Positions 1-8,226 of a DNA stretch of 64,000 bases are shown in pieces. Below the pieces are notes generated by a model. That model ran no database searches, had not been told where the DNA came from, and worked only from the letters and a program-made list of their open reading frames with translations. Position 1 is the first letter of the stretch. Each line of letters begins with the position of its first letter. The position numbers and the translations under genes are program-made. The stretch spans positions 372,001 to 436,000 of the forward strand of contig NZ_CP092074.1 in NCBI RefSeq assembly GCF_024138715.1, read 5' to 3'. Source of the DNA: Emticicia sp. 21SJ11W-3 (GTDB lineage: Bacteria; Bacteroidota; Bacteroidia; Cytophagales; Spirosomataceae).

Positions 1-1108
1 ATTGTTTTGAAAGTTTAGCTTCCAATCCTAATTTTATTAAGTGCTGCTCTTTTGGATTTTTCCCTTCTCCCATGACCATAGTGCTTTGCTCTCCCCTGGG
101 TCCACTGGAAAAGGTAAGGTCATAAGCAGGAGATAATTGCCATTGTCCGGTTTTATCCATCAGAAAACTGAAATTTTTGGCATGATCATCCCGGTTATGA
201 GATAACACATTGAAAACAGCCAAGCGATACATCTTTTCTACTTCACGCATATCTTTGGTAAGTGCTCCTGTGAGAGTCAGTAAATCTTCGTAATCTAATG
301 AGGGCATTCGGTAATCACTATGCAGCAATCCTGCTGCTGTATGCATGTGATACCGCTTTGAGCCATCCCGGTCGAAACGCTTGACGGCAAAATAACCAGC
401 TCCCTTTTGTGAGGGGAACAAATGTACCTCCGGTATATTCACGCCTGCTGCCTTCGCCATGATGGCGTAAACATACTCAATGGCACCAGCATCCTTACCA
501 TCCAACGTATTGGGAAATTTAACAAGCCAGGGTTCAAACCCTTCTGCAAGATGTTTTGCTCCATGCGATATATTTTGGCGATTCTTATCTAGTCCGATAA
601 GGGCTTTAGGTCTGGCTCCGGCAGATGAGCCATTTAAGCTCAAGAGTTCTTTTATAACGTCACCAGAACTTCCGGTAAGGACTTCTTCAGCTTTTTCGGC
701 GAAATAATCCAGTTGAATTAAACCATTTATATCAGGCTGACTGAAGTCCGGTTCATAGACCAAGGCTCCCATACCTTTTAATCCCACATAGGCCAAACGT
801 TCAAGAGGTGTTATCTCTGATGACAGCACTCCCTGTGACTGCATATAGCGGTCAAATAGTAAACGTCCCCAACCATCAGGCAAGCTGTCACTGAATACCC
901 CAGCCAGGCCTTCAAAAGGTCGTGGTGCAAATGAAGAAACTCCCGGTTTTAGTGGCAAACGTAGTGGTGAAATTTCAAGGTTCGATTGAAGAAAAGCATT
1001 GTGATACTCAAAATAGATAACTCCATCATGAGCAGCTAAACGCCCGACAGGCCAGATATCTCCACCGAAGTCCAACCCTACTTTAATATCTGCTAATGTT
1101 TTTTTCAT
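1..1108 (-). CDS. hipA: HipA-family serine/threonine kinase toxin (3' end outside window)
   Basis: This is the toxin of a HipBA type II toxin-antitoxin pair; HipA kinases phosphorylate targets such as glutamyl-tRNA synthetase and halt growth. About 369 residues are visible, reading leftward off the window edge. The N-terminal part contains GVSSFAPRPFEGLAGVF and SLPDGWG, as in the HipA N-domain. The kinase core shows the ATP-binding lysine in WLVKFPNT, the catalytic loop HNRDDHAKN and the metal-binding SPAYDLT, so the active site looks intact. The C-terminus (from GEGKNP on) is cut by the window. Its ATG overlaps the TGA of the upstream hipB gene (ATGA), so the two are translationally coupled. 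The family call is secure; the actual substrate is unknown. Confidence 0.9.
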   Translation of the reverse strand, partial: MKKTLADIKVGLDFGGDIWPVGRLAAHDGVIYFEYHNAFLQSNLEISPLRLPLKPGVSSFAPRPFEGLAGVFSDSLPDGWGRLLFDRYMQSQGVLSSEITPLERLAYVGLKGMGALVYEPDFSQPDINGLIQLDYFAEKAEEVLTGSSGDVIKELLSLNGSSAGARPKALIGLDKNRQNISHGAKHLAEGFEPWLVKFPNTLDGKDAGAIEYVYAIMAKAAGVNIPEVHLFPSQKGAGYFAVKRFDRDGSKRYHMHTAAGLLHSDYRMPSLDYEDLLTLTGALTKDMREVEKMYRLAVFNVLSHNRDDHAKNFSFLMDKTGQWQLSPAYDLTFSSGPRGEQSTMVMGEGKNPKEQHLIKLGLEAKLSKQ

Positions 1109-1413
1109 TTCCGATGCCCTCTTTTACGTGTTAAACCTCTTTCCACTTTCAGCACATCATCAATCGAATTGAATAACGGTTTATTGGGTTTTGTAGCGTC
1201 AATGATTTCTTCAAGTCCACCAACCACTAAAAGAAGTTTGAGAAAAGATTCCAGAGAAATAAACCCCTTCTGCTCAAATTTCCTCAAGGTCGGCAGCGGA
1301 ACGCCTGAGCGTTCCGCTAATTCTTCCTGAGTCATCGCCATAAGCAAACGTCTGCTACGGATATTATCAGTCAGTTTTCTTTGGGCTTTAGAAGGGGTTA
1401 AAAGTGATATCAT
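1105..1413 (-). CDS. hipB: HipB-like helix-turn-helix antitoxin
   Basis: A 102-residue XRE/Cro-type DNA-binding protein and the presumed antitoxin and autorepressor of the downstream hipA. The helix-turn-helix lies at about residues 25-60 (MTQEELAERSGVPLPTLRKFEQ), the usual place for HipB. The C-terminal 40 residues are basic (ending TRKRGHRK). Its stop codon shares four bases with the hipA start. The family norm is 85-110 residues, so it is full length. The order antitoxin then toxin is standard. Autoregulation is inferred from the family, and a 12-bp palindrome overlaps the start codon. Confidence 0.85.
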   Translation of the reverse strand: MISLLTPSKAQRKLTDNIRSRRLLMAMTQEELAERSGVPLPTLRKFEQKGFISLESFLKLLLVVGGLEEIIDATKPNKPLFNSIDDVLKVERGLTRKRGHRK

Positions 1414-1418
1414 GATAT
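1407..1418. promoter_or_regulatory. Possible HipB operator
   Basis: The 12-bp perfect palindrome atatcatgatat overlaps the hipB start codon. HipB-type repressors bind palindromes at their own promoter, so this is a candidate operator; one short AT-rich palindrome could also be chance. Confidence 0.25.
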
Positions 1419-2003
1419 TAGTTATGCAAGCAAAAATCTATTTTTTGATACTATTGTATTACAAATGTACTTAAATTCAACTAGAAAGTCTATCTCTTTT
1501 TTATAATAAATTAGGGGATGGTATATGTATGCGCGTAGCTACAGATGGCAATAATAAACGCTCCGGAGCGACTGGTTTCGTGTATTAGCGATTCTATAAC
1601 AGTCCTGTTGGGGCTAGGCAATTCAACAAAAACTGGTAGCACGGGCAGTCTCGAACCAAGCCACACATCAAGAAGTTACGGGAGCTAATCGTTTTAAATC
1701 TTCAATAAAGTGGTTCGAAAAGCATACAGTTTGGCACACTGATTCAAAATTATTTGGCGATTGACAAATCTACGCTATCGATAATTCGGGTGCCGTTAAA
1801 TAAGTTTATTTTTTTTCTGTTTTATAAGTTTCTAATTTACTCCTATTATATACATATTGTAATGTAAAATTATGATTTGCAACTTCGCTGATATCATTTT
1901 TTATGAAAAGCATTTATAAAAGCGCAGTTAGGTAAATGCTTAAACAATAATGTTATAATGTTATAGTATTTCTTATATTATTCATTTTTAAATCTCCCAC
2001 TCT
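1414..2003. other. Intergenic stretch with no recognised gene
   Basis: About 590 bases between hipB and the divergent lipoprotein gene. I see no convincing reading frame. The part from about 1540 to 1800 is richer in G and C than the AT-rich flanks and may be debris of a foreign segment. It should hold the two outward-facing promoters, but I could not pick out a clear Bacteroidota -7 box. Confidence 0.5.
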
Positions 2004-3113
2004 ATGAATAAGCAGCTTATGCTTAGTAGTATTAGCTTTATCTTTCTATGTTCTTCTTGTGAAAGTTATGAATTCTCGAATCTGCAATTAATTCGTCAAG
2101 GTTGGGATACATTACAGATTGAAACGGGATTTACAAAAAAGGCACTATTCGAAAAAAAAGTAGCTTTACCTACGAATGAGCAGATTACTCTTTCTACTCC
2201 TAGTAAAGGCATTTTTTACCGGGGTTCTTCACATTCTATAACCTTACCTGATCGTGATCTACCTTCTGAGGCTGAAATTACGGTACAGGTTGAAGTCGAG
2301 TTTGAAAATGGGGAAATTTTAAAAGAGCAAAGGACTATAAAGGCATCGCCCAAAAGATATTCTATGACAAATAAGATAGAATTTCCACTAGGTGATGCAA
2401 CAGATAAACTTGGTTATCAGATCTTAATTGACAAAAAAAGGCCATTGCTTGAAGGTTCTTCTGATTTTGAGACTTTTGAAAGTGGCATGTCTTTTCCCAC
2501 AACTTTAAAATTATTTTTAGATAATGATCCCACAGTATTAATCACTCTCACTCCGCAAGACGCAGATGGAATATTTGATTTAAATCAATCTTCTCAATTT
2601 CGAGCTTTTGAGAGCAATCTGCAAAGAAACATTAGTCAGCAGATGCGTGTGGAACTCCATGTAGAAGCTGTTTCCACCATTGATGGAAGGGAATATACAT
2701 TTAAGTTAAATGATATAGTTTTTGAGCAAAAAACAAGAGAGCAACAAATTACTTATTGTCGTGAGATTGGGGAGAATATAACTTCATTTCTACAAAAAAA
2801 GATTTCACCAAATACTGGGAGAAATACTATTGCTAGTATTAGTGAAGAGTCGTGTACTTATGATCCAATTAGACATAAATATTCTTTTAGTATAATCTGC
2901 TCTTGGGAATCAAGAATGTTTAATAATCCGTGGTCTGATTACCGTACATTTAAAACTTGGGGTGCTGTTAGTGCCTACGATAATGGAAAGTGGGAGTTCT
3001 TGAAAGAGGGAGTTAATAGTGCTTTAAGAGATTCTGACGACTATGAACAAGTGCTTGGTGGAATAATAGTAGGAGCGGCTGTCGTAAATGCTCTTTCTAA
3101 CCACAACCAATAA
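2004..3113 (+). CDS. Predicted lipoprotein of unknown function
   Basis: A 369-residue protein that I do not recognise. The first 20 residues form a lipoprotein signal peptide with a lipobox ending at Cys19 (FLCSSC), so it is likely anchored in a membrane facing the periplasm. The middle part (residues 50-250) is rich in beta-type segments with paired short strands. The last 25 residues contain a short hydrophobic glycine/alanine stretch (GGIIVGAAVVNAL) that could pack against a membrane. Base composition is AT-rich like the surrounding accessory DNA. It stands alone, pointing towards the convergent 785-residue lipoprotein gene. The coding call is strong because of length and signal; function is open. 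Confidence 0.75.
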   Translation: MNKQLMLSSISFIFLCSSCESYEFSNLQLIRQGWDTLQIETGFTKKALFEKKVALPTNEQITLSTPSKGIFYRGSSHSITLPDRDLPSEAEITVQVEVEFENGEILKEQRTIKASPKRYSMTNKIEFPLGDATDKLGYQILIDKKRPLLEGSSDFETFESGMSFPTTLKLFLDNDPTVLITLTPQDADGIFDLNQSSQFRAFESNLQRNISQQMRVELHVEAVSTIDGREYTFKLNDIVFEQKTREQQITYCREIGENITSFLQKKISPNTGRNTIASISEESCTYDPIRHKYSFSIICSWESRMFNNPWSDYRTFKTWGAVSAYDNGKWEFLKEGVNSALRDSDDYEQVLGGIIVGAAVVNALSNHNQ

Positions 3114-3292
3114 ATAATTTAAAATTATTGTGCCATCAATTGACATACCAATAATTCTTAGTTCTATAGAATGAATATCATGCTGGCCTCACAGTATATT
3201 TATAATCAAAAAATATAGAGAAATCTCAGGGCGGGGCATCTAGAAAGCTTTGTAACCCAAATACTTATTCTTAATGTGGGTATTTAAAAAAG

Positions 3293-5650
3293 TCAAGAAG
3301 CTGCCCCTTTTTGGACAGCCTCTGTTTTTTTATAAATGATCATTTTTTGTTCTTGTGGAATAACTGTGCAGGGATTCATCGGAGCATTCGAGTTTAATAT
3401 CCAGTTTCTTAATGTGGTCGTGACAAGACCATCTGGTCTAAAAATATTGGCGTTCAAGAGATGATATGCGGGCTTCCCTTCATTCCCCAGTTTGATGTGA
3501 TCAGAAAAGACAATTAACTGACCTCCCTTTGCCAGATACGCGTCTACGGCATCATCCAGCATATCCCGTGAATCCGTGTAAGGCTTGTTCCCTAATGCCG
3601 CGCATTGTCTAACCCCGTTAAAAGAAGCATACTCTTCGTTATAAGTTCCAAAAATCATCAGTCGTGAGAAGTCTGTTGAGGCGATGCTACAAATCGAATT
3701 AGGGTCATTAAACAAAGGCACCAACGCACTTGGAGAAACGCGAAGAATGGCATTGCCGGTCGGCAACGGTGTCTCAACATAAGGAAAATAGGAATTGACA
3801 AGTTGGTCAAACCGGCCCCCTTCACCAACATAAAGAAAAGGCTCATTCGGATCCTGTCTGCATACCCCTTCTCCACACATTGACTGATTTGGCCCGAGGA
3901 TGGGATTGCATCTTTCATAGGGAGATACTGAACACGTCAGGTTCACCATATTAAACGCACCTCCTGAATAAGGCCACAGCCGGTCGCTTTCCACCCATAC
4001 TTCAATACCTGTCTGCGGGGTGGGAATTCCACATGGGTTTCCATTATTATTGCATGACACAATCGGTGCCTCTATCGACGATGGGTCGGCCTGGCGCATG
4101 GCATCGACCAGTTTTTCGGACCAGACCCGTGAATCTGATATCGAATCCAATTCCGCCCGTGTTGTTGCGGGTATCACGGCGGGCGGCTTGTTCGGCGCAC
4201 TCATGGCGGCTGTTTCCCTGACCTCTGTACGGCTATCGGTTGTCGCAATCCGCGTTGTATCCCATGATCCAGGGCCTGGCTTATTTTCACTCCAATCCAG
4301 AGCCACAGGTTTGAGCATTCTGGCATGCCGGACAACCCACAAGCGTTTATTCGGGTCTGACCCCGGCACAAGCGATGGGTCAGGACAGGCCACCGTTGTT
4401 TCAATATCGCGCTCACATTGTGCCTGGGCATAGCCAATTCGATAAATAGTCTGTGGCGTGGAAATAATTGTGGTAGAATTGTACCCATCATTTCTTTTTA
4501 GTGTGCAGCGACGAGCAAGGTAACGTGCAGTTAATCTTCCTCGCCATCCACGCCCACATTCCCGAATTTCTTGTTCATTGCCTATTAAATCCCCGTTCTC
4601 ATTCATTTGAAGCGGTTCAACGGGATTGATTACAAATCGAGGGGGATTGGGTTCCACTCTGCCACAATCCAGAAAAGTTCGTGGTTCAGGCGAATAAGGC
4701 TTGGCCTCACAAGCATTAGAACCGTCCTTATTCGGACGGCAAAAGAAGGTGTAATATCCCGGACCGTTGTTCTCAAGTGCTTCTTTCAGGTTGACCACCT
4801 GCATGACCACCGCATTATCGGGAATTTTGGTGATATCGTTCGCCGGATCGCGGCAATAAACCGCGATTTCCTCCGTTGTGGGCGGTGTTTGCGGTTGGGA
4901 TAAATCAGGGGTGCATTCCCAATTTTTAGTCAGTCTCTGTCTTTCATTGGGCGCATCGTTGATAATGATGAAACCATCTTCCTTCACAGTTTCATCATCC
5001 TTTGATTTCAGCCGACATGTCTGGTCGCGTTTGATGACACCGTTTGTCCCGGCAGGACAAGGCATCGTGATAACCCGGTCAAAAACAGGTTCTGTCGTTT
5101 TCGACGGATCAGGCAAGCCGTTCATTCCATCCGTTAAAGCAAAACCAGCCACAAATATCGGCGAGCCATCCAGAATATCATTGCCCACCGTACAACCCAA
5201 CTCAACGGCTTTCTTCGGTAGTTGAATCCAATATCCACTTTTCATGCCGACAGAATCATGACCGAATGTCGGAATCAATGAAGCCGCCATGGCATTGCCA
5301 TGCATCAAAAGGCTTCCTATGCCTGACGGTAGCGCATGATAATAGGCAATCGCACCGTAATCGCCACAAGGGCTTGCGGTAATGGCCGATGGCGCTACCG
5401 GTACCTGAAGATTTGTCACCGTGAAATCATTGGCATCATCCGAAACAACTTGCCCGTCAGAGTCTAGTAATGCCCGTCGTTTCATTTTTGTGGCAGACAG
5501 ATAGGAAGATAAATTCATGGCAGAGGTTGCCAGGTCCCGGGCGGTGTTTTCAATGACTGCGCGCTGGTTAATCCGTCTGATTCGCTCACTATCGTCTGGC
5601 AGGCAACCTGAAATCAGAACGACAATCAGCAGAATGACGATTTTACGCAT
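3293..5650 (-). CDS. Large cysteine-rich lipoprotein of unknown function, foreign-looking
   Basis: A 785-residue protein with a lipoprotein signal peptide (residues 1-16; lipobox LISGC, Cys16) and no family that I recognise. Many scattered cysteines (for example CTPDL, FFCRP, RRCTL, CSVSPYERC, MCGEGVC) suggest disulfides in an exported protein. The C-terminal third includes a passage resembling a Rossmann or von Willebrand-like edge (SRLMIFGTYNEEY, GGQLIVFSDHIKLG). The gene is visibly richer in G and C than every neighbour and its codon use resembles proteobacteria, so recent transfer is likely. No secretion or conjugation partner lies next to it in the window. The coding call is firm; any role would be a guess. 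Confidence 0.8.
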   Translation of the reverse strand: MRKIVILLIVVLISGCLPDDSERIRRINQRAVIENTARDLATSAMNLSSYLSATKMKRRALLDSDGQVVSDDANDFTVTNLQVPVAPSAITASPCGDYGAIAYYHALPSGIGSLLMHGNAMAASLIPTFGHDSVGMKSGYWIQLPKKAVELGCTVGNDILDGSPIFVAGFALTDGMNGLPDPSKTTEPVFDRVITMPCPAGTNGVIKRDQTCRLKSKDDETVKEDGFIIINDAPNERQRLTKNWECTPDLSQPQTPPTTEEIAVYCRDPANDITKIPDNAVVMQVVNLKEALENNGPGYYTFFCRPNKDGSNACEAKPYSPEPRTFLDCGRVEPNPPRFVINPVEPLQMNENGDLIGNEQEIRECGRGWRGRLTARYLARRCTLKRNDGYNSTTIISTPQTIYRIGYAQAQCERDIETTVACPDPSLVPGSDPNKRLWVVRHARMLKPVALDWSENKPGPGSWDTTRIATTDSRTEVRETAAMSAPNKPPAVIPATTRAELDSISDSRVWSEKLVDAMRQADPSSIEAPIVSCNNNGNPCGIPTPQTGIEVWVESDRLWPYSGGAFNMVNLTCSVSPYERCNPILGPNQSMCGEGVCRQDPNEPFLYVGEGGRFDQLVNSYFPYVETPLPTGNAILRVSPSALVPLFNDPNSICSIASTDFSRLMIFGTYNEEYASFNGVRQCAALGNKPYTDSRDMLDDAVDAYLAKGGQLIVFSDHIKLGNEGKPAYHLLNANIFRPDGLVTTTLRNWILNSNAPMNPCTVIPQEQKMIIYKKTEAVQKGAAS

Positions 5651-5760
5651 GGTATCACCGCGGAAGTGTTTTCTTGTACATGCGTATAGTTTATGACCAA
5701 AGTATTAATATTTGTTAATATGGGCTTGATCTTGGAAGTTAAACCTGTATAATTATCTGG

Positions 5761-5942
5761 AAGCCTTTGCAGGCTTTAGGGCTTGGAATCCCTGATTTCA
5801 TAGCGGTATGTGACCGAAATATCACTCCTCGATTTGTCGGGGAGGCCTGAATGTATGTTCAGCCCGAAAGGGTAAAGATTCAGGCGGCCTTTTCTACGAA
5901 ATGGGCTTTCCAACTCCCTGACACCAATCGAGGGGGGAGTGT
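5761..5942 (+). ncRNA. Hairpin-rich leader or candidate structured RNA
   Basis: The 180 bases before the next gene carry several clean stems: 5761-5776 (6 bp, loop ttgc), 5825-5844 (8 bp with one G-U pair, loop tttg), and 5845-5852 paired with 5878-5885 (8 bp). The last encloses a ccc-gaaa-ggg hairpin with a GNRA tetraloop (5863-5872). The string then runs into a purine-rich ribosome-binding site and the ATG at 5943. This may be a structured 5' leader or a small RNA carried in from a phage or proteobacterial source. No known RNA family is recognised. Confidence 0.4.
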
Positions 5943-6293
5943 ATGACTGAACAGAGAATAATTTATAATCCAGACACATACATTGAAGATTTAAAAAAGA
6001 GGATTGGACGTGCAAATTATGACGCACTTTATGAAGGACAATTATTAATACAAGTTCGATGTTTAAAAAGAGGGCTTCATACCTACAAAGAAATTGCAGA
6101 GATATTGAATAAATCTAAAGTTCCAGGTTCCTATCAAAATAAAAATAAAAGATGGACAGATAAAAAAGTTGGAACTGTATTGCGCAGGTATATGAAACTA
6201 ATGAACTTGGAGGAAGACGATATTAGAGAAAGTTTTCCAGATATTGATAGGCTTTATAAAGATTTTATCGTCAGGCATTTTAGCTTTGAATGA
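5943..6293 (+). CDS. Small protein resembling part of a large serine recombinase
   Basis: A 116-residue protein. Residues 35-85 (YKEIAEILNKSKVP ... RWTDKKVGTVLRRY) resemble the recombinase DNA-binding domain pattern 'IA..LN..G.P...W....V..IL' of large serine recombinases, but there is no N-terminal resolvase domain. A strong purine-rich ribosome-binding site (gaggggggag) lies just before the ATG, which is unusual for this genome and supports a foreign origin. It could be a stand-alone DNA-binding regulator or a detached recombinase domain. The protein is probably real; the family link is a weak inference. Confidence 0.6.
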   Translation: MTEQRIIYNPDTYIEDLKKRIGRANYDALYEGQLLIQVRCLKRGLHTYKEIAEILNKSKVPGSYQNKNKRWTDKKVGTVLRRYMKLMNLEEDDIRESFPDIDRLYKDFIVRHFSFE

Positions 6294-6303
6294 ACATTAT
6301 CTG

Positions 6304-6332
6304 TGTCACAAATATTGCCAAAATTTGTGACA
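6304..6332 (+). terminator. Hairpin after the recombinase-like gene
   Basis: Perfect 10-bp arms (tgtcacaaat / atttgtgaca) around a 9-base loop, 10 bases after the stop codon. There is no strong T-run, so termination is plausible but not certain. Confidence 0.4.
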
Positions 6333-6488
6333 GAAAATAATTAGTATGTTCAGAAATTGCAGTTTAATAGTCCACTTATATTAGACAATTCCAAAGCCTT
6401 TAAAAAACTAATTTGATGTTCGCGATATCATGGGATTTTTGAACCATGATTTAATCTTCCTTTTCCTAGTAAGCTGGAGATTTGATGT

Positions 6489-6533
6489 TCATCCTTGTAA
6501 ATTTAATATTCAATATTAAATTTACAAGGATGA
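6489..6533. repeat. 22-bp perfect inverted repeat with 1-bp spacer
   Basis: Arms 6489-6510 and 6512-6533 are exact reverse complements separated by a single base. The arms are AT-rich (…ttgtaaatttaatatt). This is too long to be chance and lacks a T-run, so it is more likely a protein-binding site, a replication or transfer site, or a mobile-element end than a terminator. Confidence 0.75.
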
Positions 6534-6607
6534 TATGGAAATTTGTACCGGTTGAATGAATCAAAAAATCATTCTAGATTTTTAAATAAAATTCAAAAGA
6601 CGAATCC

Positions 6608-6629
6608 GTGTGCAAATTGTGTGCAAATA
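6608..6629. repeat. Two 11-bp direct repeats beside the tRNA-Val fragment (possible recombinase arm sites)
   Basis: gtgtgcaaatt is followed at once by gtgtgcaaata. The pair lies downstream (in the tRNA sense) of the tRNA-Val 3' fragment and its terminator. Similar 11-bp-period pairs sit near both tRNA-Met fragments further right, one of them just upstream of an intact integrase gene, so arm-type sites of a tyrosine recombinase are the likely explanation. Confidence 0.5.
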
Positions 6630-6633
6630 AAAA

Positions 6634-6664
6634 AAGCACTTACAAGATTTCCTCGTAAGTGCTT
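6634..6664 (-). terminator. Terminator following the tRNA-Val 3' fragment
   Basis: Arms aagcacttac (6634-6643) and gtaagtgctt (6655-6664), followed on the minus strand by a run of T. It is the natural terminator of the tRNA whose 3' end remains at 6674-6715, and a decayed copy exists near 20.3 kb. Confidence 0.7.
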
Positions 6665-6673
6665 GATTATCAG

Positions 6674-6715
6674 TGTGGGAGTTACAGGATTCGAACCTGT
6701 GACCCTCTGCTTGTA
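6674..6715 (-). repeat. tRNA-Val(TAC) 3' fragment (attachment-site remnant)
   Basis: On the minus strand this reads from the anticodon loop (tacaa) through the anticodon 3' stem, variable loop and T-arm (caggttcgaatcctg) to the acceptor end (tcccaca). The 5' half of the tRNA is missing and the sequence turns into unrelated DNA, so this is not a working gene. Element insertion into a tRNA 3' end leaves just such a copy. Confidence 0.8.
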
Positions 6716-6753
6716 TGCCGGTTAATGAGAAGTTTTTTGAAGTTCAGATAAGT

Positions 6754-8103
6754 TCACTTCACCTTCAGACTGATATAATTTACCCATACAAGCTCACGGT
6801 CGGTGTTTGTTTTAAAGTTCTTAACCATAAAGGCCTTGTTGTAGGGAATTTTTTTGTCGAAAACCACTTTGTTATTTAAAACCACCTTAATGTTTTCGTC
6901 GATATTGACCATCGCCGGACTAATGAAAATATCAAATTCATTTACTCTTGATGTTTCCACATAAAAAGTGTTGCCCTTCAGTTCGGCCTTAATCATGCTG
7001 CTTTCTTCATTGTTGTAATAAGGTAGGGTGTCCCACTTTTTGCTTTTTTTGTTATAACTCTGCATGGCTATGGGCTTATGAAATGAAGCTCTGGGTTTTT
7101 TAGTATCAAACTTCCTGATAGCTATCCAGTCGCAGGTAGTGTTCATGTAATTGCCTGTTTCCCAGTTGATTGTTTTCTTAAAGGTATTTCTTGTGGTATT
7201 ATTCAGGAAATTGATGCTATTCGGTATGTCTTTATCCAGATGTTTATCGTAGTGCTGATAACCCAGATACTCTTTATAGGTTACCGGGCTGCCTGATTCG
7301 GTAAGTTTTTTACGGATTACCCTTATCTGCTCAATGGGTCTCAGGTCGTCGCGGTCTGAATGCACAAGAAATAATGGGCGGTTTACCGCATTGCTTAAAT
7401 AGGCATTGTTGGCAAATATATTGGTGAGCATAGAGTTATAGCATACAAAGCCTGCAAATGGGGTAGGGTAACCGAGTTGCAATAGAAAAGTGCCATCGGC
7501 GCCGTCTGAATGCCCGTATGAGAAAACCTTCTGGTCGTTTACATTCAGAAAAGACTTACAATAATTGACAATCTCAACCAGTGTTCGGTAGGTTTCATTG
7601 TTTTTTGATGTACTTACCGATTCACCAAAATCTTCAAAGCGATTAATCGCCCAGTCAAACTTTTTAGAGGGGTCGGCAAAAGGCCTGATTATGATATAGT
7701 TTTGTTTGGCCAGGGCATCAAAAAAAATATCATGAATCTTCGTTCGGGTATCGTAAGCACGTTGAAAATTGCTTTCGCCAACGGCGCCATGCAGCAAAAG
7801 CGCCATAGGGTTTTTTACTGCCGGATTATACCCTTTGGGTATAAACAGCCTGAAAGGTACCTTGCCAAATACCTTGTCTTCAATGGTAAGGATGTATTCT
7901 TTGCCGGTTTCGTTTATTTTTTCGTATTTATTGAATTGATGAATCTGATTGAGGGCCATTTGAGCAGTTATTTTGCCATCAGTCTCCAGCTGCCTGATAA
8001 ATTCGGCGCGTGGTTTATTCAATAGTATTTCTTTATTGATACTTTGTGCTACAGAAACCTGGTTTATCATAACGATTGCTGAAATTAAAGTAAGTTTTTT
8101 CAT
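6754..8103 (-). CDS. Secreted alpha/beta-hydrolase
   Basis: A 449-residue exported hydrolase. The ATG at 8103 is chosen because it gives a clean signal peptide (MKKLTLISAIVMINQVSVAQ); an upstream in-frame ATG at 8157 would bury it. The hydrolase core has the strand and oxyanion region MALLLHGAVGE, the nucleophile elbow SYGHSDGADG (Ser in GHSDG) and a likely catalytic His in GYQHYDKH, as in esterase/peptidase S9-like enzymes. A C-terminal beta-rich part of about 130 residues follows. It is the last gene of the leftward peptide cluster. It could cleave or deacylate the exported product, but that is inference; an unrelated esterase or peptidase is possible. Confidence 0.75.
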   Translation of the reverse strand: MKKLTLISAIVMINQVSVAQSINKEILLNKPRAEFIRQLETDGKITAQMALNQIHQFNKYEKINETGKEYILTIEDKVFGKVPFRLFIPKGYNPAVKNPMALLLHGAVGESNFQRAYDTRTKIHDIFFDALAKQNYIIIRPFADPSKKFDWAINRFEDFGESVSTSKNNETYRTLVEIVNYCKSFLNVNDQKVFSYGHSDGADGTFLLQLGYPTPFAGFVCYNSMLTNIFANNAYLSNAVNRPLFLVHSDRDDLRPIEQIRVIRKKLTESGSPVTYKEYLGYQHYDKHLDKDIPNSINFLNNTTRNTFKKTINWETGNYMNTTCDWIAIRKFDTKKPRASFHKPIAMQSYNKKSKKWDTLPYYNNEESSMIKAELKGNTFYVETSRVNEFDIFISPAMVNIDENIKVVLNNKVVFDKKIPYNKAFMVKNFKTNTDRELVWVNYISLKVK

Positions 8104-8226
8104 GTTAACAGATTTTTTAAACTTAAAAAGCAAATGATTTATGCTGGTTTTATACATACAATCAATTTTTGCGGCATTCTGGCTCAGGTTTTGGGTTTAA
8201 CATTTGCCCGGTTTTGAGAACTACCA

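Noticed and set aside
4020-4433. 137-codon frame on the plus strand
   Set aside because: Antisense shadow of the less AT-rich 785-residue gene; low stop density follows from base composition.
5776-6027. Minus-strand 83-codon frame across the hairpin region
   Set aside because: It runs through the hairpins and overlaps the front of the gene at 5943; the translation resembles no protein and is explained by the structured DNA.
6674-6715. tRNA-Val gene
   Set aside because: Only the anticodon-to-3' part is present; the D-arm and 5' acceptor strand are missing, so it is an attachment scar.
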